In this document: one piece after another, positions 1 through 5,160 of the stretch
Numbering within the stretch: position 1 is the stretch's first letter
How the letters are laid out: each line of letters starts with the position of its first letter
Origin: Burkholderiaceae bacterium
GTDB taxonomy: Bacteria; Pseudomonadota; Gammaproteobacteria; Burkholderiales; Burkholderiaceae_C
DNA length: 5,380 bases
Reading direction: 5' to 3'
NCBI GenBank assembly: GCA_031276435.1
Contig: JAISNB010000089.1
Location: forward strand, 1 to 5,380
Notes under the pieces: generated by a model
What the model was told of the DNA's origin: nothing
Seen by the model: only the letters and a program-made list of their open reading frames with translations
Database searches by the model: none
Made by a program: the position numbers and the translations under genes

Positions 1-155
1 ACCGCCAGCTTGAAAGCAGCGCGCGGCCCTACTAGCCCGCTTGCCCAAAGTGTTCCGCCACTGACCCGCAACGGCCCAACAACCAACCGTCCCAATCCGT
101 GGACTGATCGTTGCGCGCCGAAAAAGCCGTGTCCCAGCGGGTACTCTTCCTGCAC

Positions 156-338
156 CATTGCGAGGAGCGCAATGTGGCAATCCATCTGCTGGTGGGCGGC
201 GGCATCCAGTCCATCCGCTTCGCTGTCTGCGCCTTTCTCCCTCCCTCATCGGAAAACACCAAGGTGCAAGCCGCAAAGTCGCAGCAGGGCTGCGCGAAGG
301 TCGTATGGATTGCCATGGGGCTAAAACTCCTCGCAATG
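156..338. repeat. Inverted-repeat element, REP/MITE-like, non-coding
   Basis: The two ends are inverted copies. CATTGCGAGGAG at 156-167 is the exact reverse complement of 327-338, and GGCAATCCAT at 176-185 is the exact reverse complement of 305-314. The spacers between these blocks are 8 and 12 bases, so the arms are imperfect overall. The left arm also holds a small hairpin, ATTGCG-AGGAG-CGCAAT (157-173). The 119-bp interior contains a further hairpin, GCAGC-AGG-GCTGC (281-293). A lone half copy, GCAATGACG, recurs at 361-369 after the one at 333-341. Repeats starting ATTGCGAGGAG and ending in GGCAATCC are common between genes in proteobacteria, and their translation gives spurious 'CEER..VAI' peptides; one is seen here in the frame starting at 111. 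It carries no transposase, so it would be a non-autonomous or REP-type element. Target-site duplications were not identified. Confidence 0.7.
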
Positions 339-709
339 ACGACGAGGTGGGCTGGTGGTTGCAATGACGGGGACAGAGGAAGCGCATTTTTGCATTGCCT
401 GCCTTTGCCACAACAAGCAAGACTTTGCCGCGCCAGCCGACCCTGCCATCGGCAGATTGGGGCCGTGATGCAATTACGATTTGCGCATGTTCCGCATTCG
501 CGTTGCCCGCTGGCGCGGCGCGCCTATGCAGGTGTTGCGCGCCGAACCGGCAGGTACACACGCGCGCGGTCCGCTGGCACGATCTGACGTGCGCGCGTCG
601 CCGTTGTTGGCGCGGCGGCTTCAGATTTTTCCAGGCAACGGCCCCAGGGCCGCGCGCGCTGGCAATGCGGCGGGCGGGGCCTTTTCCGGTCTTCTTCTTG
701 CACAGCCTG
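339..709. other. Gene-free stretch downstream of the bacterioferritin genes
   Basis: No open frame here has a convincing ribosome site or recognisable protein. The plus-strand frames that cross it are Arg/Ala/Pro-rich or run antisense through the bacterioferritin genes. The sequence is rich in GCGCGC runs. A short hairpin, GGCCC-CA-GGGCC (640-651), lies 58 bases past the bacterioferritin stop. It has no T-tract on the minus strand, so it is not a standard intrinsic terminator. How transcription of the bacterioferritin operon ends is not evident. Confidence 0.5.
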
Positions 710-1177
710 TCAAAGCGTCTGGCTTTGCAGGTAGTTTTGCAGGCCCATGGCGTCGATCAGGTCTTGCTGCGTTTCGATCCAGTCGATGGATTCTTCGTTT
801 TCGTGCTTGAACTTTTCCAGCAGGTCGCGCGTTACGAAGTCTTCCAGTTTTTCGCAGGTGGCGATGGCCTTGAGCAGTACCTGGTGCTTGCGCTGTTCGA
901 GCTTGAGGTCGCAGGCCAGGATTTCAGGCACGTTTTCGCCGATCAGCAGCTTGTTGAGTTCTTGCAGGTTGGGCAGACCTTCGAGCAGGAAGATGCGCTG
1001 GACGAGTTTGTCGGCCATTTTCATCTCGTCGATGGAGCGGTGCACCACACGCTCATCAAGCGCGTGGTAGCCCGCATTTTTGAGCATGCGCCCGTGCAGG
1101 AAATACTGGTTGATGGCCGTGAGCGATTCGCGCAGCACGGCATTGAGTTCGAGCAGAACCCGGTGGTCGATTTTCAT
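710..1177 (-). CDS. bfr: Bacterioferritin, haem-type subunit with degraded ferroxidase site
   Basis: This is a 155-residue ferritin-like four-helix protein, the usual bacterioferritin length. It has the family signatures LTAINQYFLH (19-28), SIDEMKMADKL (48-58), LEGLPNLQ (65-72) and C-terminal MGLQNYLQSQ. Met52, the residue that ligates haem between two subunits, is present. By E. coli Bfr numbering, four of the six ferroxidase di-iron ligands are replaced: Glu18 by Ser, His54 by Met, Glu127 by Asn and His130 by Ser. Glu51, Glu94 and Tyr25 remain. It is therefore unlikely to oxidise iron by itself and probably supplies haem and electron transfer in a cage shared with the upstream paralogue, an inference supported by known two-subunit bacterioferritins such as Neisseria BfrA/BfrB. 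The start is preceded by AGGGAAAGGG about 8 bases upstream. The 21-bp gap to the upstream gene suggests one transcript. Family assignment is firm; the division of labour is inferred. Confidence 0.95.
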   Translation of the reverse strand: MKIDHRVLLELNAVLRESLTAINQYFLHGRMLKNAGYHALDERVVHRSIDEMKMADKLVQRIFLLEGLPNLQELNKLLIGENVPEILACDLKLEQRKHQVLLKAIATCEKLEDFVTRDLLEKFKHENEESIDWIETQQDLIDAMGLQNYLQSQTL

Positions 1178-1198
1178 GGCAGCGGCCCTTTCCCTGGA

Positions 1199-1663
1199 TC
1201 AGCTCTGGCTTTGCAGGTAGTTTTGCAGGCCCATGGCGTCGATCAGTTCCAGTTGCGTTTCGAGCCAGTGGGCGTGATCTTCCTCGGTGTCCTTGAGCTG
1301 CTCGATGAGCATGGCGCGCGATACGTAGTCCTGCTTTTGCTCGCACAGCGCAATGCCTTTTTTGAGGGCGTCGCGCACTTTGAATTCCACGGCCAGGTCG
1401 TTCTTGAGCATGTCGGGCACGTCCTTGCCGGGGACCACCGGCTCGGGCGTCATGGCGGGTGTGCCTTCGAGCAGCAGCACGCGGGCAATCAGCGCGGCGG
1501 CGTGATCGGTTTCTTCCTGCATCTCGTGCTGGCTGCGCTCGGACAGCTTGCCATAGCCCCATTCGTGGTACATGCGGGCGTGGATGAAATACTGATCCCG
1601 CGCGGCCAGTTCGCCAGCCAGCAGTTGGTTGAGGTACGCAACAACTTCAGGGTTGCCTTGCAT
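1199..1663 (-). CDS. bfr: Bacterioferritin, ferroxidase-type subunit lacking the haem-ligand Met
   Basis: This 154-residue bacterioferritin is first in the operon. The ferroxidase ligands are all visible: Glu18 (in AGELAARDQYF), Glu51 and His54 (QEETDHA), Glu93 (equivalent to Glu94, after a one-residue gap near 70-80), and Glu127 with His130 in the EEDHAHW motif. Tyr25 is also present. The position of the haem ligand Met52 is Thr, and Met48 lies one turn away, so canonical bis-Met haem binding is not expected. In this family such a subunit oxidises Fe(II) and feeds the mineral core of a cytoplasmic 24-mer. Its pattern is the exact complement of the downstream paralogue. The start has AAGGACTGGAG just upstream and follows a good promoter at 1736-1763. 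The C-terminal coding end (IDAMGLQNYLQSQ) is identical at the DNA level to that of the neighbour. Which of the two would be called bfrA or bfrB depends on the naming scheme. Confidence 0.95.
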   Translation of the reverse strand: MQGNPEVVAYLNQLLAGELAARDQYFIHARMYHEWGYGKLSERSQHEMQEETDHAAALIARVLLLEGTPAMTPEPVVPGKDVPDMLKNDLAVEFKVRDALKKGIALCEQKQDYVSRAMLIEQLKDTEEDHAHWLETQLELIDAMGLQNYLQSQS

Positions 1664-1700
1664 GGTGTGTGCTCCAGTCCTTGTTGGTGAGAAGGTCAGA

Positions 1701-1715
1701 GTTTGCGGCGCAAAC
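1701..1715. promoter_or_regulatory. Perfect 7-1-7 palindrome in the bacterioferritin leader
   Basis: GTTTGCG-G-CGCAAAC is a perfect inverted repeat. It lies between the predicted -10 box (1736-1741) and the bacterioferritin start (1663), so it would be transcribed into the 5' leader, close to the likely transcription start. It could be a DNA operator for a dimeric repressor or a short RNA hairpin. It has the 7-1-7 geometry of Fur-family operators but not their AT-rich sequence. The symmetry is directly seen; the function is inferred. Confidence 0.4.
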
Positions 1716-1735
1716 AGCAGCCGTCTCGCGCCCTG

Positions 1736-1763
1736 ATTTTATTTTTGAACGCCGTTTTGCCAA
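1736..1763 (-). promoter_or_regulatory. Sigma70-like promoter of the bacterioferritin operon
   Basis: Read on the minus strand, TTGGCA (1758-1763) and TAAAAT (1736-1741) form near-consensus -35 and -10 boxes with a 16-bp spacer that is A-rich at its 3' end. The expected transcription start is near 1729, giving a leader of about 65 bases to the first bacterioferritin gene. It lies in the 142-bp gap after the fur stop codon. The bacterioferritin pair can therefore be expressed independently of the regulator upstream. Confidence 0.65.
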
Positions 1764-1805
1764 AGCGCGATGGCCGTAACCCCATGCGCGCGCGGTGAGC
1801 GGGAA

Positions 1806-2273
1806 TTAGTCTTGTTCAGCCTCAGGGCTGGCGCCAGCGCCTGCGCAGTGGCGGCACAGGCCGTAGAGCACCAGTCGGTGCTCGGCCAGAACGTAGCCGT
1901 TGTCGCGGGCGATGCGGCGTTGCAGGGCTTCGATGCCGGGGTTGCTGAATTCGTCGATGCGGCCACAGCGCAGGCACACCAAGTGATCGTGGTGCGCGCC
2001 GTCGTCCACTTCGTAGACGGCTTTGTTTTCGTCCAGCACGCGGCGCGCCACCAAGCCAGCAGAGACCAGTTGCGCCAGCGTCCTGTAGACCGTGGCAATG
2101 CCAATGGAGATGCCGCTTGCGTTCAATTTCTGGAATACATCTTCCGCCGTAAGGTGCTGCTGTGGATTGCCGCGCAAGGCTTGCAGCACCTGCTGGCGCG
2201 CGGCGGTGGGCCGCAGCCCGACGCTGCGCAGTCCGGCGCCGGGTGCTGGGGTGGGAGATGAAGCGGTGCTCAT
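1806..2273 (-). CDS. fur: Fur-family metal-dependent transcriptional repressor
   Basis: This 155-residue protein has the full Fur layout: an N-terminal winged helix (about 15-88, with TAEDVFQKL and the recognition segment IGIATVYRTLAQL at 57-69) and a C-terminal dimerisation and metal domain. The metal residues known from Fur are in place: His40, Glu88, the HHDH cluster (94-97), Glu108, Glu115 and His132. Two CxxC pairs (100/103 and 140/143) could hold structural zinc. Glu at 108 in the DEF motif, where PerR has Asp, favours an iron-type Fur over PerR. Fur proteins bind operators as Fe(II)-loaded dimers in the cytoplasm and repress iron uptake genes. The start chosen, MSTASS, gives normal family length, but its ribosome site is weak. 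An upstream ATG at 2417 would add 48 Arg/Pro-rich residues not typical of the family. Proximity to the bacterioferritin genes supports an iron role. It may be a second Fur paralogue and not the master regulator. Confidence 0.9.
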   Translation of the reverse strand: MSTASSPTPAPGAGLRSVGLRPTAARQQVLQALRGNPQQHLTAEDVFQKLNASGISIGIATVYRTLAQLVSAGLVARRVLDENKAVYEVDDGAHHDHLVCLRCGRIDEFSNPGIEALQRRIARDNGYVLAEHRLVLYGLCRHCAGAGASPEAEQD

Positions 2274-2420
2274 TGAGATGTGTGTGCGGGTTGGATCAAT
2301 CAGGCGTGGGCGGCCCGGATGCCTTGCCAAAGCAGCAGCGGGTTGCCTGCGCAAACGCCGGGCCAAGTGTTGCTGGATGGCTGCATCCGGCTCCGGACGT
2401 ACCCCCGGATTTTGCATCGA

Positions 2421-2438
2421 AATTCGCGTTCACGAATT
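2421..2438. promoter_or_regulatory. Imperfect palindrome, candidate operator between fur and the barrel gene
   Basis: AATTCGCGTTCACGAATT is an 18-bp dyad with perfect 6-bp arms, AATTCG and CGAATT, six bases apart. It lies immediately beside the AGAAT-A-ATTCT dyad and next to the predicted divergent promoter boxes, a position suited to controlling either gene. It does not match a Fur box and the binding protein is unknown. Confidence 0.35.
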
Positions 2439-2463
2439 AGAATAATTCTTGTTTCAACAACAA
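2434..2463 (-). promoter_or_regulatory. Possible fur promoter, overlapping the divergent promoter
   Basis: On the minus strand, TTGTTG (2458-2463) and TAATTC (2434-2439) sit 18 bp apart and point towards fur, leaving a leader of about 155 bases. On the opposite strand, TAGAAT (2438-2443) is a plausible -10 box for the barrel gene, though its -35 is poor (TTGCAT at 2412-2417, spacing 20). The two promoters would overlap. These are inspection calls without supporting data. Confidence 0.35.
2437..2451. promoter_or_regulatory. Weak Fur/PerR-box-like 7-1-7 dyad
   Basis: TTAGAATAATTCTTG contains the perfect dyad AGAAT-A-ATTCT. Compared by eye with the 7-1-7 Fur box TGATAATnATTATCA it matches 9 of 14 positions, and with the PerR box it matches about 10 of 14. 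It overlaps the predicted -10 boxes of both divergent genes, so occupancy would block both promoters. This would fit autoregulation by the Fur-family protein, but the match is modest. Confidence 0.35.
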
Positions 2464-2479
2464 TGAGTCGAGGTTTTCA

Positions 2480-3256
2480 ATGAAGGCAAGGTGCAACAAA
2501 AACGTTTTTCTGGCCCGTTCAGGGCTTGTGGCCGCTGGCTTGCTGGCAACCGGTCTGGCGCACGCGGGGCATCCGCTGGTCAGCGACGACACCGGCACAC
2601 AAGGCACGGGCAATTGGCAGTTTGAAGCCAATACCGACTACACGAGTGTGAAAGAAGAGGGCATCAAGAGCCGCAGTTGGGCGGTCAACGCGGCGCTGGC
2701 TTACGGGCTGATCGAGCCGCTGGACATCTCCATCAACGTGCCGTTGCAGCGCGACAAGACCGATGGCGAGTCGGCCCAGAAAGGCATCGGCGATGTCTCG
2801 CTGGTGGCCAAATGGCGCTTCTACGAAAACGACAACGGCTGGAGCGTGGCCCTCAAGCCCGAGGTCACGCTGCCCACGGGCAAGGAAAGCAAGGGCCTGG
2901 GCGCCGGGCGCGCCACGGCGGCCTTGAGCCTGCTTGGCCAGTACGAGCAAGCAGGCTGGATCTGGCTGGTCAACGCTGGCCTGACCTACAACGACAACAA
3001 AGTGGACGAGCGCAAAAGCCTGTGGAGCGCATCCACCGCGCTGCTGTATTCGCCCAACGAGCAATGGACATTTGCCGTGGACACCGGCCTGAGCCGCAAC
3101 CCGGACAAGGGCAGCAGCAAGAAACCGGCTTACGCGGTGCTTGGGGCGATTTACCACGTCAACAAAGACCTGGATCTGGACATCGGCTACCAACGCAGCC
3201 TGCAAAGCGGCCCGACAGAGCACACCGTGGGCGTGGGCCTGACCATGCGCTGGTAG
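2480..3256 (+). CDS. Exported beta-barrel outer membrane protein, MetA/phenol-degradation-type family
   Basis: The 258-residue product begins with a clear Sec signal peptide: basic start, hydrophobic core LVAAGLLATGLA, and probable cleavage at AHA-GH after residue 29. The mature start, HPLVSDDTGTQGTGNWQFE, is the kind of motif that opens proteins of the Pfam 'MetA-pathway of phenol degradation' family, annotated as outer membrane transporters. The rest alternates hydrophobic and polar residues with aromatic girdles (for example WSVALKPEVTLP and WTFAVDTGLS), as expected for amphipathic beta strands. It ends VGVGLTMRW, with an aromatic last residue in place of the common terminal Phe. It probably forms a barrel in the outer membrane; the substrate cannot be read from the sequence. 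The start has GAGG six bases upstream. It is divergent from fur, so metal-responsive control is possible but unproven. The family call rests on remembered motifs. Confidence 0.8.
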   Translation: MKARCNKNVFLARSGLVAAGLLATGLAHAGHPLVSDDTGTQGTGNWQFEANTDYTSVKEEGIKSRSWAVNAALAYGLIEPLDISINVPLQRDKTDGESAQKGIGDVSLVAKWRFYENDNGWSVALKPEVTLPTGKESKGLGAGRATAALSLLGQYEQAGWIWLVNAGLTYNDNKVDERKSLWSASTALLYSPNEQWTFAVDTGLSRNPDKGSSKKPAYAVLGAIYHVNKDLDLDIGYQRSLQSGPTEHTVGVGLTMRW

Positions 3257-3566
3257 GGCAAGCGCGCAAACGCAAGCGCCTTGGCTGCTACCGGGTGTGC
3301 TTGCGCTCGCCGATGCAAAGCCTTGTGTTCCCCATGGGCGCAAGGTTTTGCCCGGCCTCCCCAAAAACGTCAAACCCTCAAGCGTGGCCGGTGGTCTTTG
3401 GCCCCGCCCGCGCTTCGCTTTTGTGGCGCTGTCAGAGAAGTGCTTGCAGCCCCTTGCGGTCGATGATGTCCAGCAGCTTTTGCGATGGGCCGCTGGGGCG
3501 CTTTCCCGCGCCCACATCCCCTGTAAACTGCGCTCTCCAGTCCCTGATTTGTGTGAAGTTCCCAAC
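3257..3566. other. Intergenic stretch without a convincing gene
   Basis: This 310-bp stretch lies between two plus-strand genes. CGCAAGC (3271-3277) can pair with GCTTGCG (3299-3305) across a 21-base loop just after the barrel gene, but there is no T-tract, so terminator function is doubtful. Near the right end, TGTAAACT (3522-3529) resembles an extended -10 box for the next gene, with only a poor -35 near 3502. A minus-strand frame ending at 3432 reads as a short Lys/Leu-rich peptide but has no good start. Plus-strand frames here are out of keeping with the exported protein that follows. Confidence 0.5.
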
Positions 3567-4787
3567 ATGTTCTTTCGCCTTCGTTCAACGCGCCTGCTGT
3601 TTCCAGGCCTTGCGGCGCTGGTGCTGCTGGCTGTTGGCTCTTCTTGCGCCCGCGCGCAAACCAATCCGGCGGCAGACTTGTCCACGATCCGTTTTGAGGG
3701 CAAGGCGGGTTACATCAACAAGGCCGGGGAGATTGTCATCCCGCTGATTTTCGATTACGCGGGAAGATTCGCAAACAACGGTCTGGCGCTTGTGAGAGAG
3801 AAGGACAAACACGGGTACATTGACCCGCAAGGCAAGCTCGTTATCCCCATGCGTTTTGACAGTGCATCGCCATTTGAGGGCAACGGTCTGGCTGCCGTCA
3901 AGGAAAATGGAAAATACGGATACATTAACCGGCATGGCCAGTTTGTGATTGCCCCGCGTTTCGATGTCGCATTGTCATTTGATGGCAATGATCTGGCGCC
4001 CGTTGCGGAGAATAGAAAATGGGGGTTCATTGACAAGGAGGGCAGAGGCGTTATCGCAGCGCGCTTTGAGCGTGCATTGCCATTTGACGATGGTCTGGCT
4101 GCCGTCAGGGAAAACGGGAAATGGGGTTTTATTGACAAGGATGGCCGGTTTGTGATTGCCCCGCGGTTTGACGGCGCGGAATTTTTCGCCGCCAATGGCC
4201 TGGCGCTTGTCGAAGTGAAGGAGCGGTTCGGGTTTATCGACAAGCAAGGAAGGCTCGTGATCCCGCCGCGTTTTGAATTTGCGCAGGGATTTTCCGGAAA
4301 TGGTTTGGCGCCTGTCATGGAGAACGGGAAATTCGGTTACATCAACCGGCAGGGCGAATTCGTCATCCCCCCACGTTTTGATGGTGTGTGGCGTTTTTTT
4401 GACAATGGCCTGGCGCTTGTCAGAAAGGATGGAAAATACGGGTACATTGACGGGCAAGGCGGCTTTGTCATTCCTTTGCAATTCGACGACGCAAATCGTT
4501 TTTACGATGGCCTGGCGCATGTCCGATACAATGGAAAGTACGGATACATTGACGCGCGGGGCAGGTTTGTCATTGCCCCGCGGTTTGACGACGCAGAGGG
4601 CTTTACCGACGGGCTGGCATTGGTCAAGGAGAACAAGAAAACCATGCGCATTGACCGGAGTGGGCAGGTTGTGTTTTTTGAGGATCGGGTTTGCGGGGTG
4701 AAGGTTTTGAAGAACGCCAAGGATGAAATTGTCTGGCCCCAACAGTCCGCCAAGCAGATTTGCGCGGAGCAGGGCGCGGAACAATGA
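3567..4787 (+). CDS. Exported WG-repeat protein
   Basis: The 406-residue product starts with a Sec signal peptide (basic start, hydrophobic 10-24, likely cleavage ARA-QT after residue 30). No lipobox is seen: Cys27 is preceded by GSS. Residues 46-358 are nine tandem repeats of 34-36 residues, with consensus aromatic-Gly-aromatic-Ile-Asp/Asn-Lys-x-Gly-x-x-Val-Ile-Pro-x-x-Phe-Asp, then Phe-x-x-Gly-Leu-Ala-x-Val-x-x-Asn-Gly-Lys. This is the WG (KWG) repeat, expected to stack as a beta-rich repeat domain used for binding. A degenerate half repeat (359-374) leads to a tail with the only two mature cysteines (376 and 399), which could form a disulfide in the periplasm. The ATG at 3567 is preferred over an in-frame ATG at 3297 because it alone begins a signal peptide; its ribosome site (GAAG) is modest. 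The partner and pathway are unknown, and it is convergent with the Anbu remnant. Confidence 0.9.
   Translation: MFFRLRSTRLLFPGLAALVLLAVGSSCARAQTNPAADLSTIRFEGKAGYINKAGEIVIPLIFDYAGRFANNGLALVREKDKHGYIDPQGKLVIPMRFDSASPFEGNGLAAVKENGKYGYINRHGQFVIAPRFDVALSFDGNDLAPVAENRKWGFIDKEGRGVIAARFERALPFDDGLAAVRENGKWGFIDKDGRFVIAPRFDGAEFFAANGLALVEVKERFGFIDKQGRLVIPPRFEFAQGFSGNGLAPVMENGKFGYINRQGEFVIPPRFDGVWRFFDNGLALVRKDGKYGYIDGQGGFVIPLQFDDANRFYDGLAHVRYNGKYGYIDARGRFVIAPRFDDAEGFTDGLALVKENKKTMRIDRSGQVVFFEDRVCGVKVLKNAKDEIVWPQQSAKQICAEQGAEQ
3702..4640 (+). repeat. Nine tandem WG-repeat units in coding DNA, about 105-bp period
   Basis: Successive units start near residues 46, 82, 117, 152, 186, 221, 256, 291 and 325. 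They are in-frame units of 102-108 bp. Short blocks such as GGCCTGGCGCTTGTC and TTTGTGATTGCCCCGCG recur nearly unchanged between units, which makes the array a substrate for unit gain or loss. The one-residue difference between 34- and 35-residue units lies before the Gly-Leu-Ala turn. Confidence 0.8.
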
Positions 4788-4852
4788 AAAGAAATGGCGC
4801 CTTGCCCAGGGTTCACGGATGGCCGCGCCGCGCGCGGGTCAGGCGGGGTGGG

Positions 4853-5160
4853 TCAGATCAGGCGCAGGCGCTCGCCCCAGGTGCTGCGCGGCATGCGCGG
4901 GTACGGGTTGTCGTGGTCGATGCAGACGATGCGGTCGCTTTGCAGTTTGACGGCGTACACCATGAAATGAACAGGCGCATGGGTTCACCGGCGATCTGGC
5001 CACCAAAGATGAGCGAGACGTTGAATTCCATTTTGGCCTGGCCTGGCGCAGCGCGCGTCGCCATCGCACTGGTTGACGTGGCGCACGGGGCGCTGCTGCG
5101 CAGTACGTGCGCGGCGTCGAACATGCTGCGCGCGTTCCAGATGGTGACGGGTCTCGCCCG
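4853..5160 (-). pseudogene. Decayed 3' part of an Anbu (proteasome-type peptidase) gene
   Basis: Pieces of one protein can be read only by changing frame. TIWNARSMFDAA (about 5113-5145) is in one frame. VRHVNQCDGDA (from 5086 down) is in a second. FNVSLIFGGQIAGEPMRLF (about 4969-5025) returns to the first. VYAVKLQSDRIVCIDHDNPY and on to WGERLRLI, stop at 4853, is in the second again. Order and motifs match the C-terminal half of Anbu (COG3484), an HslV-like self-compartmentalising peptidase, as remembered. The segment normally following RLF (IYxxGNFIxAT, then the QIGE-KYGKP region, about 60 residues) is absent, so there is an internal deletion near 4961-4968. The N-terminal half with the catalytic residue is not found upstream. 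At least three frame changes plus two losses make it non-functional. A remaining 36-codon frame (4853-4963) is part of the relic. Sequencing error could explain one shift but not the deletions. Confidence 0.72.

Noticed and set aside
111..587. 158-codon plus-strand open frame
   Set aside because: It translates the inverted-repeat element (the HHCEERNVAIH type peptide is a known artefact of such repeats) and lacks a ribosome site.
395..1690. 431-codon plus-strand open frame across both bacterioferritin genes
   Set aside because: It is the antisense shadow of two firmly identified genes, starts in low-complexity GC-rich DNA and shows no domain of its own.
2274..2417. Longer fur start at 2417, adding 48 residues
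   Set aside because: The extension is Arg/Pro-rich and atypical; the ATG at 2273 gives normal Fur length. The weak ribosome site at 2273 leaves some doubt.
3432..3584. Minus-strand frame ending GKRPSGPSQKLLDIIDRKG and on to LQALL
   Set aside because: It looks somewhat protein-like but has no ATG, no ribosome site and no family I can name, and it overlaps the start of the WG-repeat gene.
3633..3650. Lipoprotein signal at Cys27 of the WG-repeat protein
   Set aside because: The residues before Cys27 are GSS and not a lipobox; ARA-Q at 30/31 is a better signal peptidase I site.
2519..3703. 394-codon minus-strand open frame across the barrel gene and the next start
   Set aside because: It is the antisense of a clear signal-peptide protein; the translation is Ala/Gly/Arg-rich with no recognisable motif.
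3702..4640. CRISPR-like or satellite array
   Set aside because: The period is a multiple of three, the units vary mostly by codon-conserving changes and they encode WG repeats, so it is a protein repeat and not a CRISPR.
3975..4784. 269-codon minus-strand open frame with internal repeats
   Set aside because: Its repeats only mirror the WG-repeat units on the plus strand; there is no independent start signal.
4823..4837. GC-rich hairpin CCGCGC-CGC-GCGCGG as terminator between convergent genes
   Set aside because: The stem is short and has no T-tract on either strand; in such GC-rich DNA it may be chance.
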